NCBI GenBank assembly: GCA_002966495.1
Contig: CP016490.1
Span: 2,542,001 to 2,606,000, forward strand
Source of the DNA: Halomonas sp. GFAJ-1
GTDB taxonomy: Bacteria > Pseudomonadota > Gammaproteobacteria > Pseudomonadales > Halomonadaceae
Direction: 5' to 3'
DNA: 64,000 bases
The notes below the pieces were generated by a model. That model worked only from the letters and a program-made list of their open reading frames with translations. It ran no database searches and was not told where the DNA came from. Below are positions 17,871 through 27,700 of this stretch, in pieces (positions within the stretch are counted from its first letter, which is position 1; every line of letters begins with the position of its first letter). The position numbers and the translations under genes were made by a program.

Positions 17871-18806
17871 ATGATAAAACCGAACTACTCACGTGGTCTT
17901 GCCGCCCTTCTAATTACCGCAGGGTTACCCGCGGTAGCCTCTGCTAACGAGTGCAGCAGTGTCCGCTTTGCAGAAGTTGGTTGGACAGATATAACCGCGA
18001 CCACCGCAATGGCAAGTGAAGTATTGGACGCGTTGGGCTACGAACCTCGCGTGGATACTGTCTCTGTACCCATTGCTTATGCGGGCATGCGAAATAATGA
18101 TTTTGACGTCTTTCTAGGTAACTGGATGCCCTCTATGGCGTCTATTAGTGATCCTTACATTGAAAGCGGCGAAGTAGAGCGCCTAGTGGCAAATCTTGAA
18201 GGGGCAAAATATACCCTGGCGGTTCCCCAGTATGTTTACGATGCTGGCGTAACCTCGGTTAAGGATTTAGCGGAGCACGCCGACCAGTTTGAACACCGCT
18301 TGCACGGCATTGAGGCTGGCAATGATGGGAATGAACTGATTGAGCAAATGATCGACGACGATGCTTATGGTTTGGGTAACTGGCAAGTGGTCGACTCAAG
18401 CGAAGCGGGGATGCTGGCAGAGCTTCGTTCACGTGTGCCTAATGAAGAGTGGATGGTGTTTTTGGGGTGGGCGCCACATCCCATGAATACAAACTTTGAC
18501 ATAGCGTACCTAACCGACGCCGATGACTATTTCGGCCCTGACTTGGGGGGCGCAACGGTATACACCAATACCCGCGCAGGTTTTGTTGAAGAGTGCCCGA
18601 ATGTAGGTGCGTTGCTACGCAATATGACGTTTACGTTGGAAATGGAAAACCAGCTGATGAGCGCGATTATGGACGATGGGGTAGAGCCGCGAGCTGCAGC
18701 ACGTGCCTATCTCAATGAAAATACCGAGGTGCTTGATACGTGGTTAGAAGGCGTAACAACCCGCGACGGCGATGAAGCACTGCCCGCCGTTAAGGCCGCA
18801 CTATAA
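17871..18806 (+). CDS. Choline/betaine ABC transporter substrate-binding protein (ChoX-like)
   Basis: A 311-residue periplasmic binding protein of the OpuAC/ProX-ChoX family. It has a Sec signal peptide with probable cleavage after A-S-A at residue 25. The mature start C-S-S-V-R-F-A-E-V-G-W and the repeated aromatic residues fit an aromatic box for quaternary ammonium ligands. I chose the ATG at 17871, preceded by GAAAGGGGA, over the ATG at 17835. It is transcribed divergently from betI and shares the palindromic operator, so choline induction is likely. No permease or ATPase genes lie next to it; it must work with components encoded elsewhere. Confidence 0.88.
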   Translation: MIKPNYSRGLAALLITAGLPAVASANECSSVRFAEVGWTDITATTAMASEVLDALGYEPRVDTVSVPIAYAGMRNNDFDVFLGNWMPSMASISDPYIESGEVERLVANLEGAKYTLAVPQYVYDAGVTSVKDLAEHADQFEHRLHGIEAGNDGNELIEQMIDDDAYGLGNWQVVDSSEAGMLAELRSRVPNEEWMVFLGWAPHPMNTNFDIAYLTDADDYFGPDLGGATVYTNTRAGFVEECPNVGALLRNMTFTLEMENQLMSAIMDDGVEPRAAARAYLNENTEVLDTWLEGVTTRDGDEALPAVKAAL

Positions 18807-18825
18807 GCACGCATGTGACCAAAGC

Positions 18826-18854
18826 AAAAGGCAGGCCGTTTTGGCTTGCCTTTT
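18826..18854 (+). terminator. Rho-independent terminator of the ChoX-like gene
   Basis: AAAAGGCAGGCC and GGCTTGCCTTTT form a 12-bp stem with one G-T wobble and a short T-rich loop. It sits 20 bp past the stop codon. Confidence 0.85.
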
Positions 18855-18896
18855 GTCTCTAATATAGGCATACTCTGCACCCGCTGATGTCGGAAT

Positions 18897-18973
18897 GGCT
18901 ACGTAGCTCAGCTGGTTAGAGCACATCACTCATAATGATGGGGTCCCCTGTTCAAATCAGGGCGTAGCCACCA
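18897..18973 (+). tRNA. tRNA-Met (CAT), elongator
   Basis: A complete 77-nt cloverleaf with encoded CCA. The acceptor stem GGCTACG pairs with CGTAGCC. The anticodon loop reads CTCATAA, giving CAT, and the T-loop reads TTCAAAT. The close match to Escherichia coli metT marks it as the elongator methionine tRNA. Confidence 0.97.
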
Positions 18974-19011
18974 ATCAGCACTAATGCGTATTCTGATTTA
19001 TGCATTGCAAT

Positions 19012-19124
<113 letters not shown>

Positions 19125-19239
19125 ATTTCTGTCGTTTCTCCTTCAAAATGGCACAAAATGTCCTGCTGCTGTCATATTTTGCCTTTTCTGTTGGCATAAC
19201 CTACTTTTGTAGTAATAAAACAAAAATAGGTGTACTGCC
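19125..19239 (+). mobile_element. Putative left end of a Tn7-like element downstream of ffs
   Basis: The DNA between ffs and tnsAB should contain the transposon end. Tn7-group ends begin with TGT; candidates are TGTCGTTTCTCC at 19130 and TGTCCTGCTG at 19159. Inverted GGCACAAAATGTC-like and GTCATATTTTGCC-like segments between 19150 and 19183 could be TnsB-binding sites. The matching right end was not found in the window, so the exact end is not proven. Confidence 0.4.
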
Positions 19240-21747
19240 ATGTATACCCGTACCTTGCGTCCTTCCCCTATCAAGCACATCTATAAATTTGCCAGTCACA
19301 AGAATGGCAATGTCCAGACTGTTGAGTCCTCCCTCGAATTTAATGCCTGCTTTCATTTTGAATATGCCAACGAGGTAAGGTCCTTCATTGCTCAGCCAGA
19401 AGGCTTTTATTATCAATTTGAAGACAGGACTTGCTCTTACACACCCGACTTTGAGCTTTTCTGCCACTCAGGCAAGAAGGTGTTTGTTGAAATAAAGCCA
19501 CCTCCAGAAGCTTTGAAACATGATTTCATCCAGCGTTTTACCGCTAAAAAAAAGGCGGTTGAAATGCTTGGCAAAGAGCTAATTCTAGTCACTGATCGTC
19601 AAATTAGTTCAATGCCAAAACTAAAAAATCTGAAGTTAATTAACCGATATGCAGGGCTTTACACTGAAGTGGTATCTCGTAAAAAAATTTACGAATGGAT
19701 AAGAAAATTTCAGGGTTTAACTATTGCCGATATTTCTGAACTGAGTGGTGCTGACTCATCTGAAATCTTAGTTGATGTTATGTGGTTAGTCGCTTCGGGA
19801 AAGGTTTTCATAAATATTGAAGAAATTTTTGGATATGAATCCTTTTTTGGGTTGGAGCGAGCCATGAGTATTGATTTTTTTAATGATGAATTTCCGGACT
19901 TCCAAAATTGGAAAGCTTCCGCATTTGTAGATGCGCAATATATGACTGCTTCTGAGCATCTTTCTTATATTTCATTTGACTCGTTGAGCAACAAGTTGCA
20001 AGAGGAAGCTTATTACAAATATAAAGTTATTATGCTAGTTGGAGAGCGACTTCAAGGTGGTTGGACTAAAAAGAATATTGAGCCAATCATCAATTCCCTA
20101 TTTGAGAAAGGTTATATTGAAAAAAAGCCATCCTATCGGAGTGTAGCACGGTGGCATAAGAGTTATGATCAAGACATTGGGCTGAAATCATTAGTGTCTG
20201 CGAAAGGGTTAATGAAAAGCCCTGGCAATTCAAAAAAAGATGATGCGGATTTTTATAAAAGAGCTGTGGAAGAAAAATTTCTCAAAAGAGAGAGGCCACA
20301 TGTGTCTACCGCTTATTACCATTATTTTAACAATATACTATTATATAATAGGGCGCACCCTGATAATATTATTGAGCCTATAACAAAATCTGCATTTTAC
20401 AAACGTGTAAAGAAAATGTCTCCCTACGAAGTAGAAGTTGGGCGTTTTGGTAAAGCAGAAGCCGATAAAAATTATCGTATTGTGAATAAGTTTTCCTCGC
20501 CAGAGCGCGTGATGGAACGCGTTGAGATTGATCATACACCCTTAGACTTAATTTTATTAGATGATACATTGCTCATACCTATCGGAAGGCCATATTTAAC
20601 AATCTTAATAGACTGCCTTAGTAGGTGTATAATTGGTTTTTATCTTAGCTTTCAGGAGCCAAGTTATAACTCAGTAAGAAGCGGCATAATGAATGCTTGT
20701 TTAAATAAAGAGGGTGTTATTGAGAAATATCAGATGATCAAAAAAGATTGGCCTTGTCAAGGTAAAATTGAAACGCTAGTTGTGGATAATGGAGCTGAGT
20801 TCTGGTCAAGTAATTTAGAGTATTTCTGTGCTTCAGTTGGTATAAATATTGAGTTTAATCCTGTAGGTAAGCCTTGGAAAAAACCTTTAGTTGAAAGGCT
20901 ATTTGCAATTTATAACTCTAAATTTGTAAAAGAAATACCGGGCACTACTTTTTCTAATGCACAAGAGCTATCTGGTTATAAACCTGAAAAAGATGCAGTT
21001 CTCCCTTTCTCATATTTCATTGAGCTAATGCATGTTTGGGTCGTAGATATTTATAATCAGTCTCCCAATAGCAGAATGACAAGAATTCCTGCTTTGTCTT
21101 GGGAAATGGGTTGTAAAAAATATCCTCCTCCTCTGTATAGTGGTTTTGAAGAAAAAATTTTTAAAATTGAAGCTTTTCCTACTGAGTCGCGCATCCTGAG
21201 AAAAGGAGGAATAAGCATTGATGGGATTGATTATACTAATGAAGAGTTAGTGGAGTATCGCAAGGTTACACCACCGCCACCTGGTAGCAAAGTAGTGAAG
21301 GTTGTTATTAAGAGAGATCCAGAGGATGTCTCTTACATATATGTTTATTTGGTAGAAAGAAAAGAGTATATCAAGGTTACAGCTGTTGATCCAGATTGCT
21401 TATATGATGGGCTGAGTATTTTTCAGCTAAAAGTAAGGCGTAAATTACGACGTAATTTCATAAACTCAAAAACTGATTATTTAGGTGTTGCTGAAGCCGA
21501 AAAATTGATTGACGATAGAGTGAGCGAGATTGCAGAGGAAGTGTCCGCTTCAAAGAAAAAAATTAAAGGAACTAAAAAGGCGGCAGCTTATTTTGGAATA
21601 TCAAGTGAGAACCCCAGCTCTATCATGGATGGCTTTGCTAGTAAGGAAATAGTTAATATTGAGGAAGAAAGTAAGTCACACAGTGGTGTGAATCCAAATG
21701 ACGAAGAATGGAAAAGAATTTCTGATGATTTAGAGCCGTACTCATGA
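19240..21747 (+). CDS. tnsAB: TnsA-TnsB fusion transposase of a Tn7-like element
   Basis: One 835-residue protein combines the two strand-cutting activities of Tn7. Residues about 1-180 form a TnsA-like endonuclease with the E33...D70...E84-x-K86 core that cuts the 5-prime strand. The remainder is a TnsB/Mu-type integrase. D431 (in I-D-H-T), D516 (in V-V-D-N-G) and E552 (in L-V-E-R) make an intact DD(35)E triad. A basic C-terminal tail probably contacts TnsC. The gene is visibly more AT-rich than the chromosome before it, which suggests acquisition. Its stop overlaps the tnsC start by 4 bp. Fused TnsAB proteins are known in some Tn7-like elements and in type I-B CRISPR-associated ones, but no Cas genes are present here. 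Confidence 0.92.
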   Translation: MYTRTLRPSPIKHIYKFASHKNGNVQTVESSLEFNACFHFEYANEVRSFIAQPEGFYYQFEDRTCSYTPDFELFCHSGKKVFVEIKPPPEALKHDFIQRFTAKKKAVEMLGKELILVTDRQISSMPKLKNLKLINRYAGLYTEVVSRKKIYEWIRKFQGLTIADISELSGADSSEILVDVMWLVASGKVFINIEEIFGYESFFGLERAMSIDFFNDEFPDFQNWKASAFVDAQYMTASEHLSYISFDSLSNKLQEEAYYKYKVIMLVGERLQGGWTKKNIEPIINSLFEKGYIEKKPSYRSVARWHKSYDQDIGLKSLVSAKGLMKSPGNSKKDDADFYKRAVEEKFLKRERPHVSTAYYHYFNNILLYNRAHPDNIIEPITKSAFYKRVKKMSPYEVEVGRFGKAEADKNYRIVNKFSSPERVMERVEIDHTPLDLILLDDTLLIPIGRPYLTILIDCLSRCIIGFYLSFQEPSYNSVRSGIMNACLNKEGVIEKYQMIKKDWPCQGKIETLVVDNGAEFWSSNLEYFCASVGINIEFNPVGKPWKKPLVERLFAIYNSKFVKEIPGTTFSNAQELSGYKPEKDAVLPFSYFIELMHVWVVDIYNQSPNSRMTRIPALSWEMGCKKYPPPLYSGFEEKIFKIEAFPTESRILRKGGISIDGIDYTNEELVEYRKVTPPPPGSKVVKVVIKRDPEDVSYIYVYLVERKEYIKVTAVDPDCLYDGLSIFQLKVRRKLRRNFINSKTDYLGVAEAEKLIDDRVSEIAEEVSASKKKIKGTKKAAAYFGISSENPSSIMDGFASKEIVNIEEESKSHSGVNPNDEEWKRISDDLEPYS

Positions 21748-22763
21748 GTATGTTAATTAGTAATGAAAAATTAGAGCAGCAAATTTATTTCAAGAATTGC
21801 TATGTTAAGCATTCGTCTGTTGCTAGAGCCATAAGTTCTTTAGAAATGCTTAAGGCTAATCATGCTCTAGGGGGTGAGCAACAGTGTATGTTAATAATAG
21901 GAGACCCTGGTTCAGGAAAGAGTAGATTGGTTCAAGAGTTCCAGTCTCAATATCCAGAGTATGTTGAAAATGATACGGTAATTAAGCCTGTACTTGCTTC
22001 AAGAATTCCAAGCAAACCAGATGTTGAAAGCATGTTGATACAGCTCATGATGGATTTAGGACAATTCGGGGCTGATACAAGGAGAGAGAGGCGGCGTGAA
22101 GCGGGTCTCGCTGAAGCGTTAGTCAAGATGTTAAAAAAGTGTAAAACTGAAATGATAATAATTAATGAATTTCAGGAACTGATAGAATTCAAATCCGTTG
22201 AAGAGCGGCAAAGAATAGCTAATATATTGAAGTTGGTAAATGAAAAGGCAAATATTCCTATAGTTCTGGTTGGTATGCCTTGGGCTGCTGAAATATCAAA
22301 TGAACCCCAGTGGGCCTCACGCTTGGTGTGCACAATAGAGTTGCCTTATTTTAAATTTTTAAATTTAGAGGATAGAGTTGAGTTTACTCGTTTTATTAAA
22401 GGATTAGCGTCTAAAATGGGCTTTGAAAAACCTCCTGGTCTTCATAGTAATGAAATTTTGTTTCCTCTGTTTTCTGTTACACGAGGCGAGACAAGGCAAA
22501 TTAAAAGAATTTTAGAAGCCGCGTTATGTGTGGCATTGTCAAAAAATGAGAACACAGTTTGTAAATATCATTTTGTAGATGCATGCGATAAAATTTTTGT
22601 AGGTATGAATAACCCTTTTAAGCTTGAGTTAGAAGATGTTCCGATTAGCGAAGTTTCTAAATACTCTTCATATAATCGTTATTCAACCGTGGAATCTGAA
22701 ATGTTTGTGAGTACTCAATTCACGCGAAAAATTCCAACGAAAGAGCTTTTTTCAAAGACATAA
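21744..22763 (+). CDS. tnsC: TnsC, AAA+ transposition regulator
   Basis: A 339-residue AAA+ ATPase that in Tn7-like elements links target selection to the transposase. Walker A G-D-P-G-S-G-K-S is at residues 53-60. The Walker B strand reads M-I-I-I-N-E-F, so the usual aspartate is asparagine at position 141 while the catalytic glutamate remains. An arginine-rich segment follows near residues 113-119. It overlaps tnsAB by 4 bp. The usual third component, a TniQ/TnsD target selector, is absent downstream, where a regulator and the BREX genes begin instead. Confidence 0.88.
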   Translation: MSMLISNEKLEQQIYFKNCYVKHSSVARAISSLEMLKANHALGGEQQCMLIIGDPGSGKSRLVQEFQSQYPEYVENDTVIKPVLASRIPSKPDVESMLIQLMMDLGQFGADTRRERRREAGLAEALVKMLKKCKTEMIIINEFQELIEFKSVEERQRIANILKLVNEKANIPIVLVGMPWAAEISNEPQWASRLVCTIELPYFKFLNLEDRVEFTRFIKGLASKMGFEKPPGLHSNEILFPLFSVTRGETRQIKRILEAALCVALSKNENTVCKYHFVDACDKIFVGMNNPFKLELEDVPISEVSKYSSYNRYSTVESEMFVSTQFTRKIPTKELFSKT

Positions 22764-22832
22764 GCAGCTTATTAAGACGCCATTCTCTAGTTACAGAATT
22801 GATGGGAGCTTTTTAAAGTATCATTGCTTTCT

Positions 22833-22851
22833 TGCTAAGAATCTCTTAGCA
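22833..22851. promoter_or_regulatory. Inverted repeat before the XRE regulator gene
   Basis: TGCTAAGA and TCTTAGCA are perfect 8-bp arms around ATC, followed by ATATTTTTG. A second dyad, CGCTAG-C-CTAGCG, is at 22870-22882. Either the tnsC terminator or autoregulatory operators for the XRE protein would explain them; the two related dyads favour operators. Confidence 0.45.
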
Positions 22852-22908
22852 TATTTTTGTGTCATCTTGCGCTAGCCTAGCGGCTTTCCAAGTAGCGATG
22901 GTGTTTTC

Positions 22909-23226
22909 ATGGACAGTCCGCTTCCAGATCGCTTGAGAGCCGCCAGGCAAGCAGCGGGTATGACACAAAGGCAGTTGGGTGAATACCTCGGCATGGAGCC
23001 GAATCTGGCGAGTGCGCGTATGACGCAGTATGAAAAGGGGCAGCATGCGCCCAATTTCCAGTTGCTGAAGAGGCTTTCAGAGGCACTAGAGGTGCCCATC
23101 CCCTATTTTTTCTGCGAAGACGATACCGTGGCAGAATTGATCCTTGAGTTAGATAAACTCGACCCTGCAGAACGCCAACGCTTGTTGGAACAGCTTAAAA
23201 AGGGCAGTGCGCCTAGCGAAAGCTGA
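22909..23226 (+). CDS. XRE-family helix-turn-helix regulator
   Basis: A 105-residue Cro/CI-type DNA-binding protein. The helix-turn-helix spans about residues 8-62 and includes G-M-T-Q-R-Q-L-G-E-Y-L and the Q-Y-E-K-G-Q motif, followed by a short acidic helical tail. Many BREX loci start with a transcriptional regulator, commonly a WYL-type BrxR. This one is of a different class but occupies the same position, 57 bp before brxA. Inverted repeats just upstream suggest that it regulates itself and perhaps the whole locus. Confidence 0.85.
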   Translation: MDSPLPDRLRAARQAAGMTQRQLGEYLGMEPNLASARMTQYEKGQHAPNFQLLKRLSEALEVPIPYFFCEDDTVAELILELDKLDPAERQRLLEQLKKGSAPSES

Positions 23227-23283
23227 TCTCGTTACTGATCAGCCGCCTGCAACTTCAACGTAATTGACCTTGATGAGCGCCTT

Positions 23284-23883
23284 TTGACTTCTTTCAGCTA
23301 CAACTCTGATCTGATCGGCGGTGGACTGATGGTGCGCGAAAGCCGTGCCGTTGCCGATTTGCTGCTCTCTGATGCTGATGAAGGGCAGTGGCACCAGGCA
23401 ATCATCGTTGATAACTACCTCCAGAAGAACCGTCCTGCCACTGCTAAACGTGCGGGGCAAGCTATTCGTAAACGCTTAGAAAAGCTGGAGCCACCTTTTT
23501 GGCAAGCACTGCGCGATGGCGACGACCAGCTCGCCACACAGGTGTCTTTTTGTGCAGCTATGGCGCGTAACCTGCTGCTCGTAGAATTTCTTGAAAGTGT
23601 CGTCACTGATGCATTCTTAACTCAGTCGGAGGCGCTTCAGGCCTACCAGTGGGATGAGTTTTTAGCTGAGCGTGCCCACCGCGATGAAGCAATAGCAGGA
23701 TGGGCCGAAAGCTCCAAGCGTAAAATGGGGCAGGTGGTGTACCGTATGTTGGCAGAAGTCGGCGTATTGGCGTCCAGTCGCTCGCGCAAGTTACAGCCCT
23801 TGCTGTTACGGCCAGAAGTTAAAAGCTTGCTTGAAACCTACCAGCACGAACGGTTGCAGGCATGTTGCCGTCGGCTGCGTTAA
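23284..23883 (+). CDS. brxA: BrxA (DUF1819), BREX protein
   Basis: A 199-residue protein of the DUF1819 family, the first core gene of type 1 BREX. The diagnostic N-terminal block Y-N-S-D-L-I-G-G-G-L-M-V-R-E-S-R is intact. BrxA is a small helical DNA-binding protein, related to NusB-like folds, needed for phage exclusion in studied systems. The reading frame starts at a TTG at 23284; the next in-frame ATG at 23329 would remove the conserved block, so the TTG or another non-ATG start is required. A short hairpin precedes it. Confidence 0.93.
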   Translation: MTSFSYNSDLIGGGLMVRESRAVADLLLSDADEGQWHQAIIVDNYLQKNRPATAKRAGQAIRKRLEKLEPPFWQALRDGDDQLATQVSFCAAMARNLLLVEFLESVVTDAFLTQSEALQAYQWDEFLAERAHRDEAIAGWAESSKRKMGQVVYRMLAEVGVLASSRSRKLQPLLLRPEVKSLLETYQHERLQACCRRLR

Positions 23884-24055
23884 ATGTGCATGTTGCCTTC
23901 TTAACCTCGTTCTTTTCTTAAAAACCGTGCTTACGTCAAAACCCGACTAAGTAGACCTTGCAACGCAGGTGGCTAGCGGCATAGTCTTACCCAACCAGCC
24001 TTTTGCATTAGAAAAAGCTTTGCATCAAGCATGCTAGACACAGGGACGCATCCGC

Positions 24056-24679
24056 ATGTCACAGAGTGATCAGTACCCACCCCCCAGCGGTTTTAACCAC
24101 CACGAGGATGATCAGCTACGGGCGCGTTTGAACCAAGTTGCTGAGAAAATCACGCGTCCCGATTTTTTAGCGGGCCAGGGGTTGGGTAATGAACTGGGCT
24201 TCTGGATTTTCGATTACGCCCCAGAGCATGAACTACAGGTGCGTGCCTACCTGAACTTCCTCCCCTCATTAATGGCACGCCAGCACCCTGATATCAAAAT
24301 GGCGCAGGTCAATCTGCTGGAAGTGCTAAAGGATTACCTGACCGAGCGCGGCTTCCTTGATAAAGCCATTGCCATGCAAAAAAGCAAAGGCGATGCGGCA
24401 CTGCTTAAAGCGCTACGTGGGCCGCTGCACATGGACAAGTTCGCCCCATACCTTATCCGACACTCCTTGTCGCATGACCCTGATATTGTGCTGCTTACCG
24501 GTGTGGGTAGCCTATGGCCCATGGTGCGTGCGCACAGCTTGTTAAATGCCCTACACGGGCCGCTTGGCCATAAGCCTTTGGTACTCTTCTACCCAGGCCG
24601 ATACGACGGGCAAACGATGTCGCTGTTTAAGCAGATCAAAAGCAACAACTACTACCGTGCGTTTGCGCTTGTGCCCTAG
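24056..24679 (+). CDS. brxB: BrxB (DUF1788), BREX protein
   Basis: A 207-residue DUF1788-family protein, the second core BREX gene, of unresolved biochemical role. Features typical of the family are the central G-F-W-I-F-D-Y segment, the D-P-D-I-V-L-L-T-G-V-G-S strand and the C-terminal L-V-L-F-Y-P-G-R-Y-D-G block. The start is an ATG 172 bp after brxA; this gap holds no gene that I can see. brxC begins 113 bp downstream. Confidence 0.93.
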   Translation: MSQSDQYPPPSGFNHHEDDQLRARLNQVAEKITRPDFLAGQGLGNELGFWIFDYAPEHELQVRAYLNFLPSLMARQHPDIKMAQVNLLEVLKDYLTERGFLDKAIAMQKSKGDAALLKALRGPLHMDKFAPYLIRHSLSHDPDIVLLTGVGSLWPMVRAHSLLNALHGPLGHKPLVLFYPGRYDGQTMSLFKQIKSNNYYRAFALVP

Positions 24680-24792
24680 CGCAGCGGTCGGCGGCATTCG
24701 GTGTATTGTGTTCGCTCGGTGAGCAGTGGTCTTTGATATTGCGGTACCTCTCAGCCTGAAACACCCAGGGTTCAAACATTTACAGGACAGAT

Positions 24793-27700
24793 ATGCACAT
24801 TCAAGAGCTCTTCCTCAAACCGCTCAGCCGGTCAATCAACGGCGTGGTCAAGGCCGACCAGCGTGACCAGGAAACCATCTACCAAGAGCTGGATGAGTAT
24901 GTCGTCACCAACGAGTTAGAAAAGCACTTTCGCGCTTTTTTTGAATCCTACACCACCCCCTTGGATGACCCTTCCATCGCCAACCGCGTGGGCGTTTGGG
25001 TCAGCGGCTTTTTTGGGTCGGGTAAATCCCACTTTTTGAAAACGCTCTCTTACCTACTCGCCAACACGGAAGCGTTTGACGCCAACGGCCAAGCCAAGCG
25101 AGCCGCCGACTTTTTTGATGAGCAAAAGCTGGTCGATAGCTCTATCCGGGCTGATATCGACAAGGCCGTTCGTGAACCGGCCCATGTGGTGCTATTCAAC
25201 ATCGACAGCAAGGCCAGCTCGAACGACGATGGCAACCCCATCCTCAACGTCTTCTTGCGCGTGTTTAACGAACATCAGGGCTTTAGCTCCGATTACCCGC
25301 ACATTGCCCACATGGAACGCCACCTGGAAAAGCGCGGCGTGTATGAGCGTTTCAAGCAAGCCTTCAACGACGCCAGCGGCGTGGTGTGGGAAGAGGAGCG
25401 CGACGGCTATCAGTTCTACCAGGATGATATCGAGCAAGCGATTGGCGCAGCGCTCGATCTCTCTCCTGAAGCGGCGCATAAATGGTTTGAGGAGTCTGAA
25501 ACCAACTTTAGCGTCTCGGTAGAAAACTTCTGCCACTGGGTAAAAGAGTTTTTGGAGTCGCAGTCAGCGACCCAGCGCATGGTGTTCATGGTCGATGAAG
25601 TCGGCCAGTTTATTGGCAGCGACACGCGCTTAATGCTGACCCTGCAAACGCTCACCGAAAACCTCGGCACGATCTGCGGTGGTCGCGCCTGGATCGTGGT
25701 CACCTCCCAAGCCGATATGGACGCCGTACTAGGGGAGATGACCGCGTCAAAAGCCAACGATTTCTCCAAGATCGCCGGGCGCTTTAAAACCCGCTTATCG
25801 CTCTCAAGCTCCAACTCCGATGAAGTGATCCGCAAGCGCCTATTGGTGAAAACCGACCCAGCACGCGCCGAGCTGGAAGGCGTGTTTGAGGCCAAAGGCT
25901 CGATTCTGCGTAACCAGCTGACCTTTGACCGCTCTGGCCCCACGCTGAAAAATATCGAAGGCGTCGAGAGCTTTATCGCCAATTACCCCTTTGTGCCATA
26001 CCACTTTCAGCTGGTGCAAAAAGTCTTTGAAGAGATCCGCAAGGTAGGGGCGACCGGCGCGCACCTGGCCTACGGCGAGCGCTCGATGCTCGATGCGTTC
26101 CACATGGCTGCCAAAGCCGTGCAGGAGAAAACGATTGGCGCACTGGTACCGATGCACTGCTTCTACACAGCGGTAGAGGGCTTTCTCGATACAGCGGTAA
26201 AACGCACCATTGATCAGGCCAGCGAAAACCCCGTGTTAGAGGCGTTTGATGTCGAAACCCTACGCACGCTGTTTATGATCCGCTATGTGGATTTGGTCAA
26301 AGGCACGGTCGATAACCTAGTCACACTCTCGCTGACCCAAATTGACGATGACCGTATTGCCATTCGGGAGCAGCTGGAAGCCACCCTGGCACGGCTGGAA
26401 AAAGAGAGCCTGATTACTCGCAACGGCGATGAGTACCAGTTCCTCACCAATGAAGAGCGCGACATCACCCGCAAGATCAAAGCCACCGAAGTCACCAGCA
26501 GCGACGAGAACAAAGAGCTTTCCAGCCTGATTTTCAAAGATCTGCTGCGTGACCGCACCAAGTACCGCTACTCGGTCAACAAAACCGACTACAGCATAGG
26601 CCGCTACCTGGATGGCCACACCCTGGATAGCCGCTACCAGAGCCAGCTAAGGGTAGAGGTAGTCTCACCGCTCGACGTGGAGTACGTTCAGCTAAGCGAA
26701 GCGGGCTGCATTCACAAAAGCGGCGATAACGGCGGGCAGGTGCTGATTAAGCTGCCCGACGACAAGCGCTTTACCGACGAACTGCGCACCCTGCTAAAAA
26801 CCGATAAGTTTATCCGCCTGAACCTATCGGCTAACGACCACAGCGTGGAGCGCATTCTGGCCGACCGTGGCCGTGAAAACCAGGAGCGCAAAAAGCGCCT
26901 GCGTGTGCGTTTAGAAGAGATGCTGCTGGATGCGGACGTTTACGCGCTTGGCCAGAAGCTCGATCTCAGCCGAGGCCAGCTCAACACCCGTTTAGACGAC
27001 GCTTGCCGCTACCTGCTAGAAAACACCTACAACAAGCTAAGCCAGCTCACAGTGCTCAGCCCCGAGCCCATGCGCGAGCTGCAGGCCGTATTAACCGCCG
27101 ATGACCTGGGCACCCAGAACCTCAACCTAGACGGCGAGGAGGGCAATGCCCAAGCGGTGAAAGAGGTAGAGCAGTATATTTCGCTGCACGGCGGCGAGCC
27201 GGTGCCATTGAACCCGCTGATTGAGCGCTTTAGCAACCGACCTTTCGGCTGGCCAGAAGGTGAAACGCTGCTGATTCTAGGCCGCCTGCATGCTGCCGGG
27301 CGCTTAACCTTCCATACCGCTGGCCCCGCGCTGAGCGGTAAAGAAGCCTTTGAGCTACTCAACAACGCCCGCCGCCGCAGTGAAGTGCGCCTCCAGAAAA
27401 AGCGCCAAACCGAAGATGCGGTGCTTAACAAAGCCCGTAACCTCACCAAAGAGCTATTCGGCCAGCTAGGCCCCACCAGCGAAAAAGAGCTGTTTAGCTA
27501 TTACGTAGACCGCTTATCCCACTGGCGGCGTGAGCTAGAGGCGTATAAAAGCAAAACCGACGTGGGCAACTTTCCTGGCCGCAACGCCATTGAAAACTCC
27601 CTGCGGGAAGTGGAGCGCCTGCTGCGCCTAGACGACAGCTTTGATTTCTTTAAAACCATTGCCAGCCAGCAAGACACCCTGCTCGATGTAGAAGAGGACT

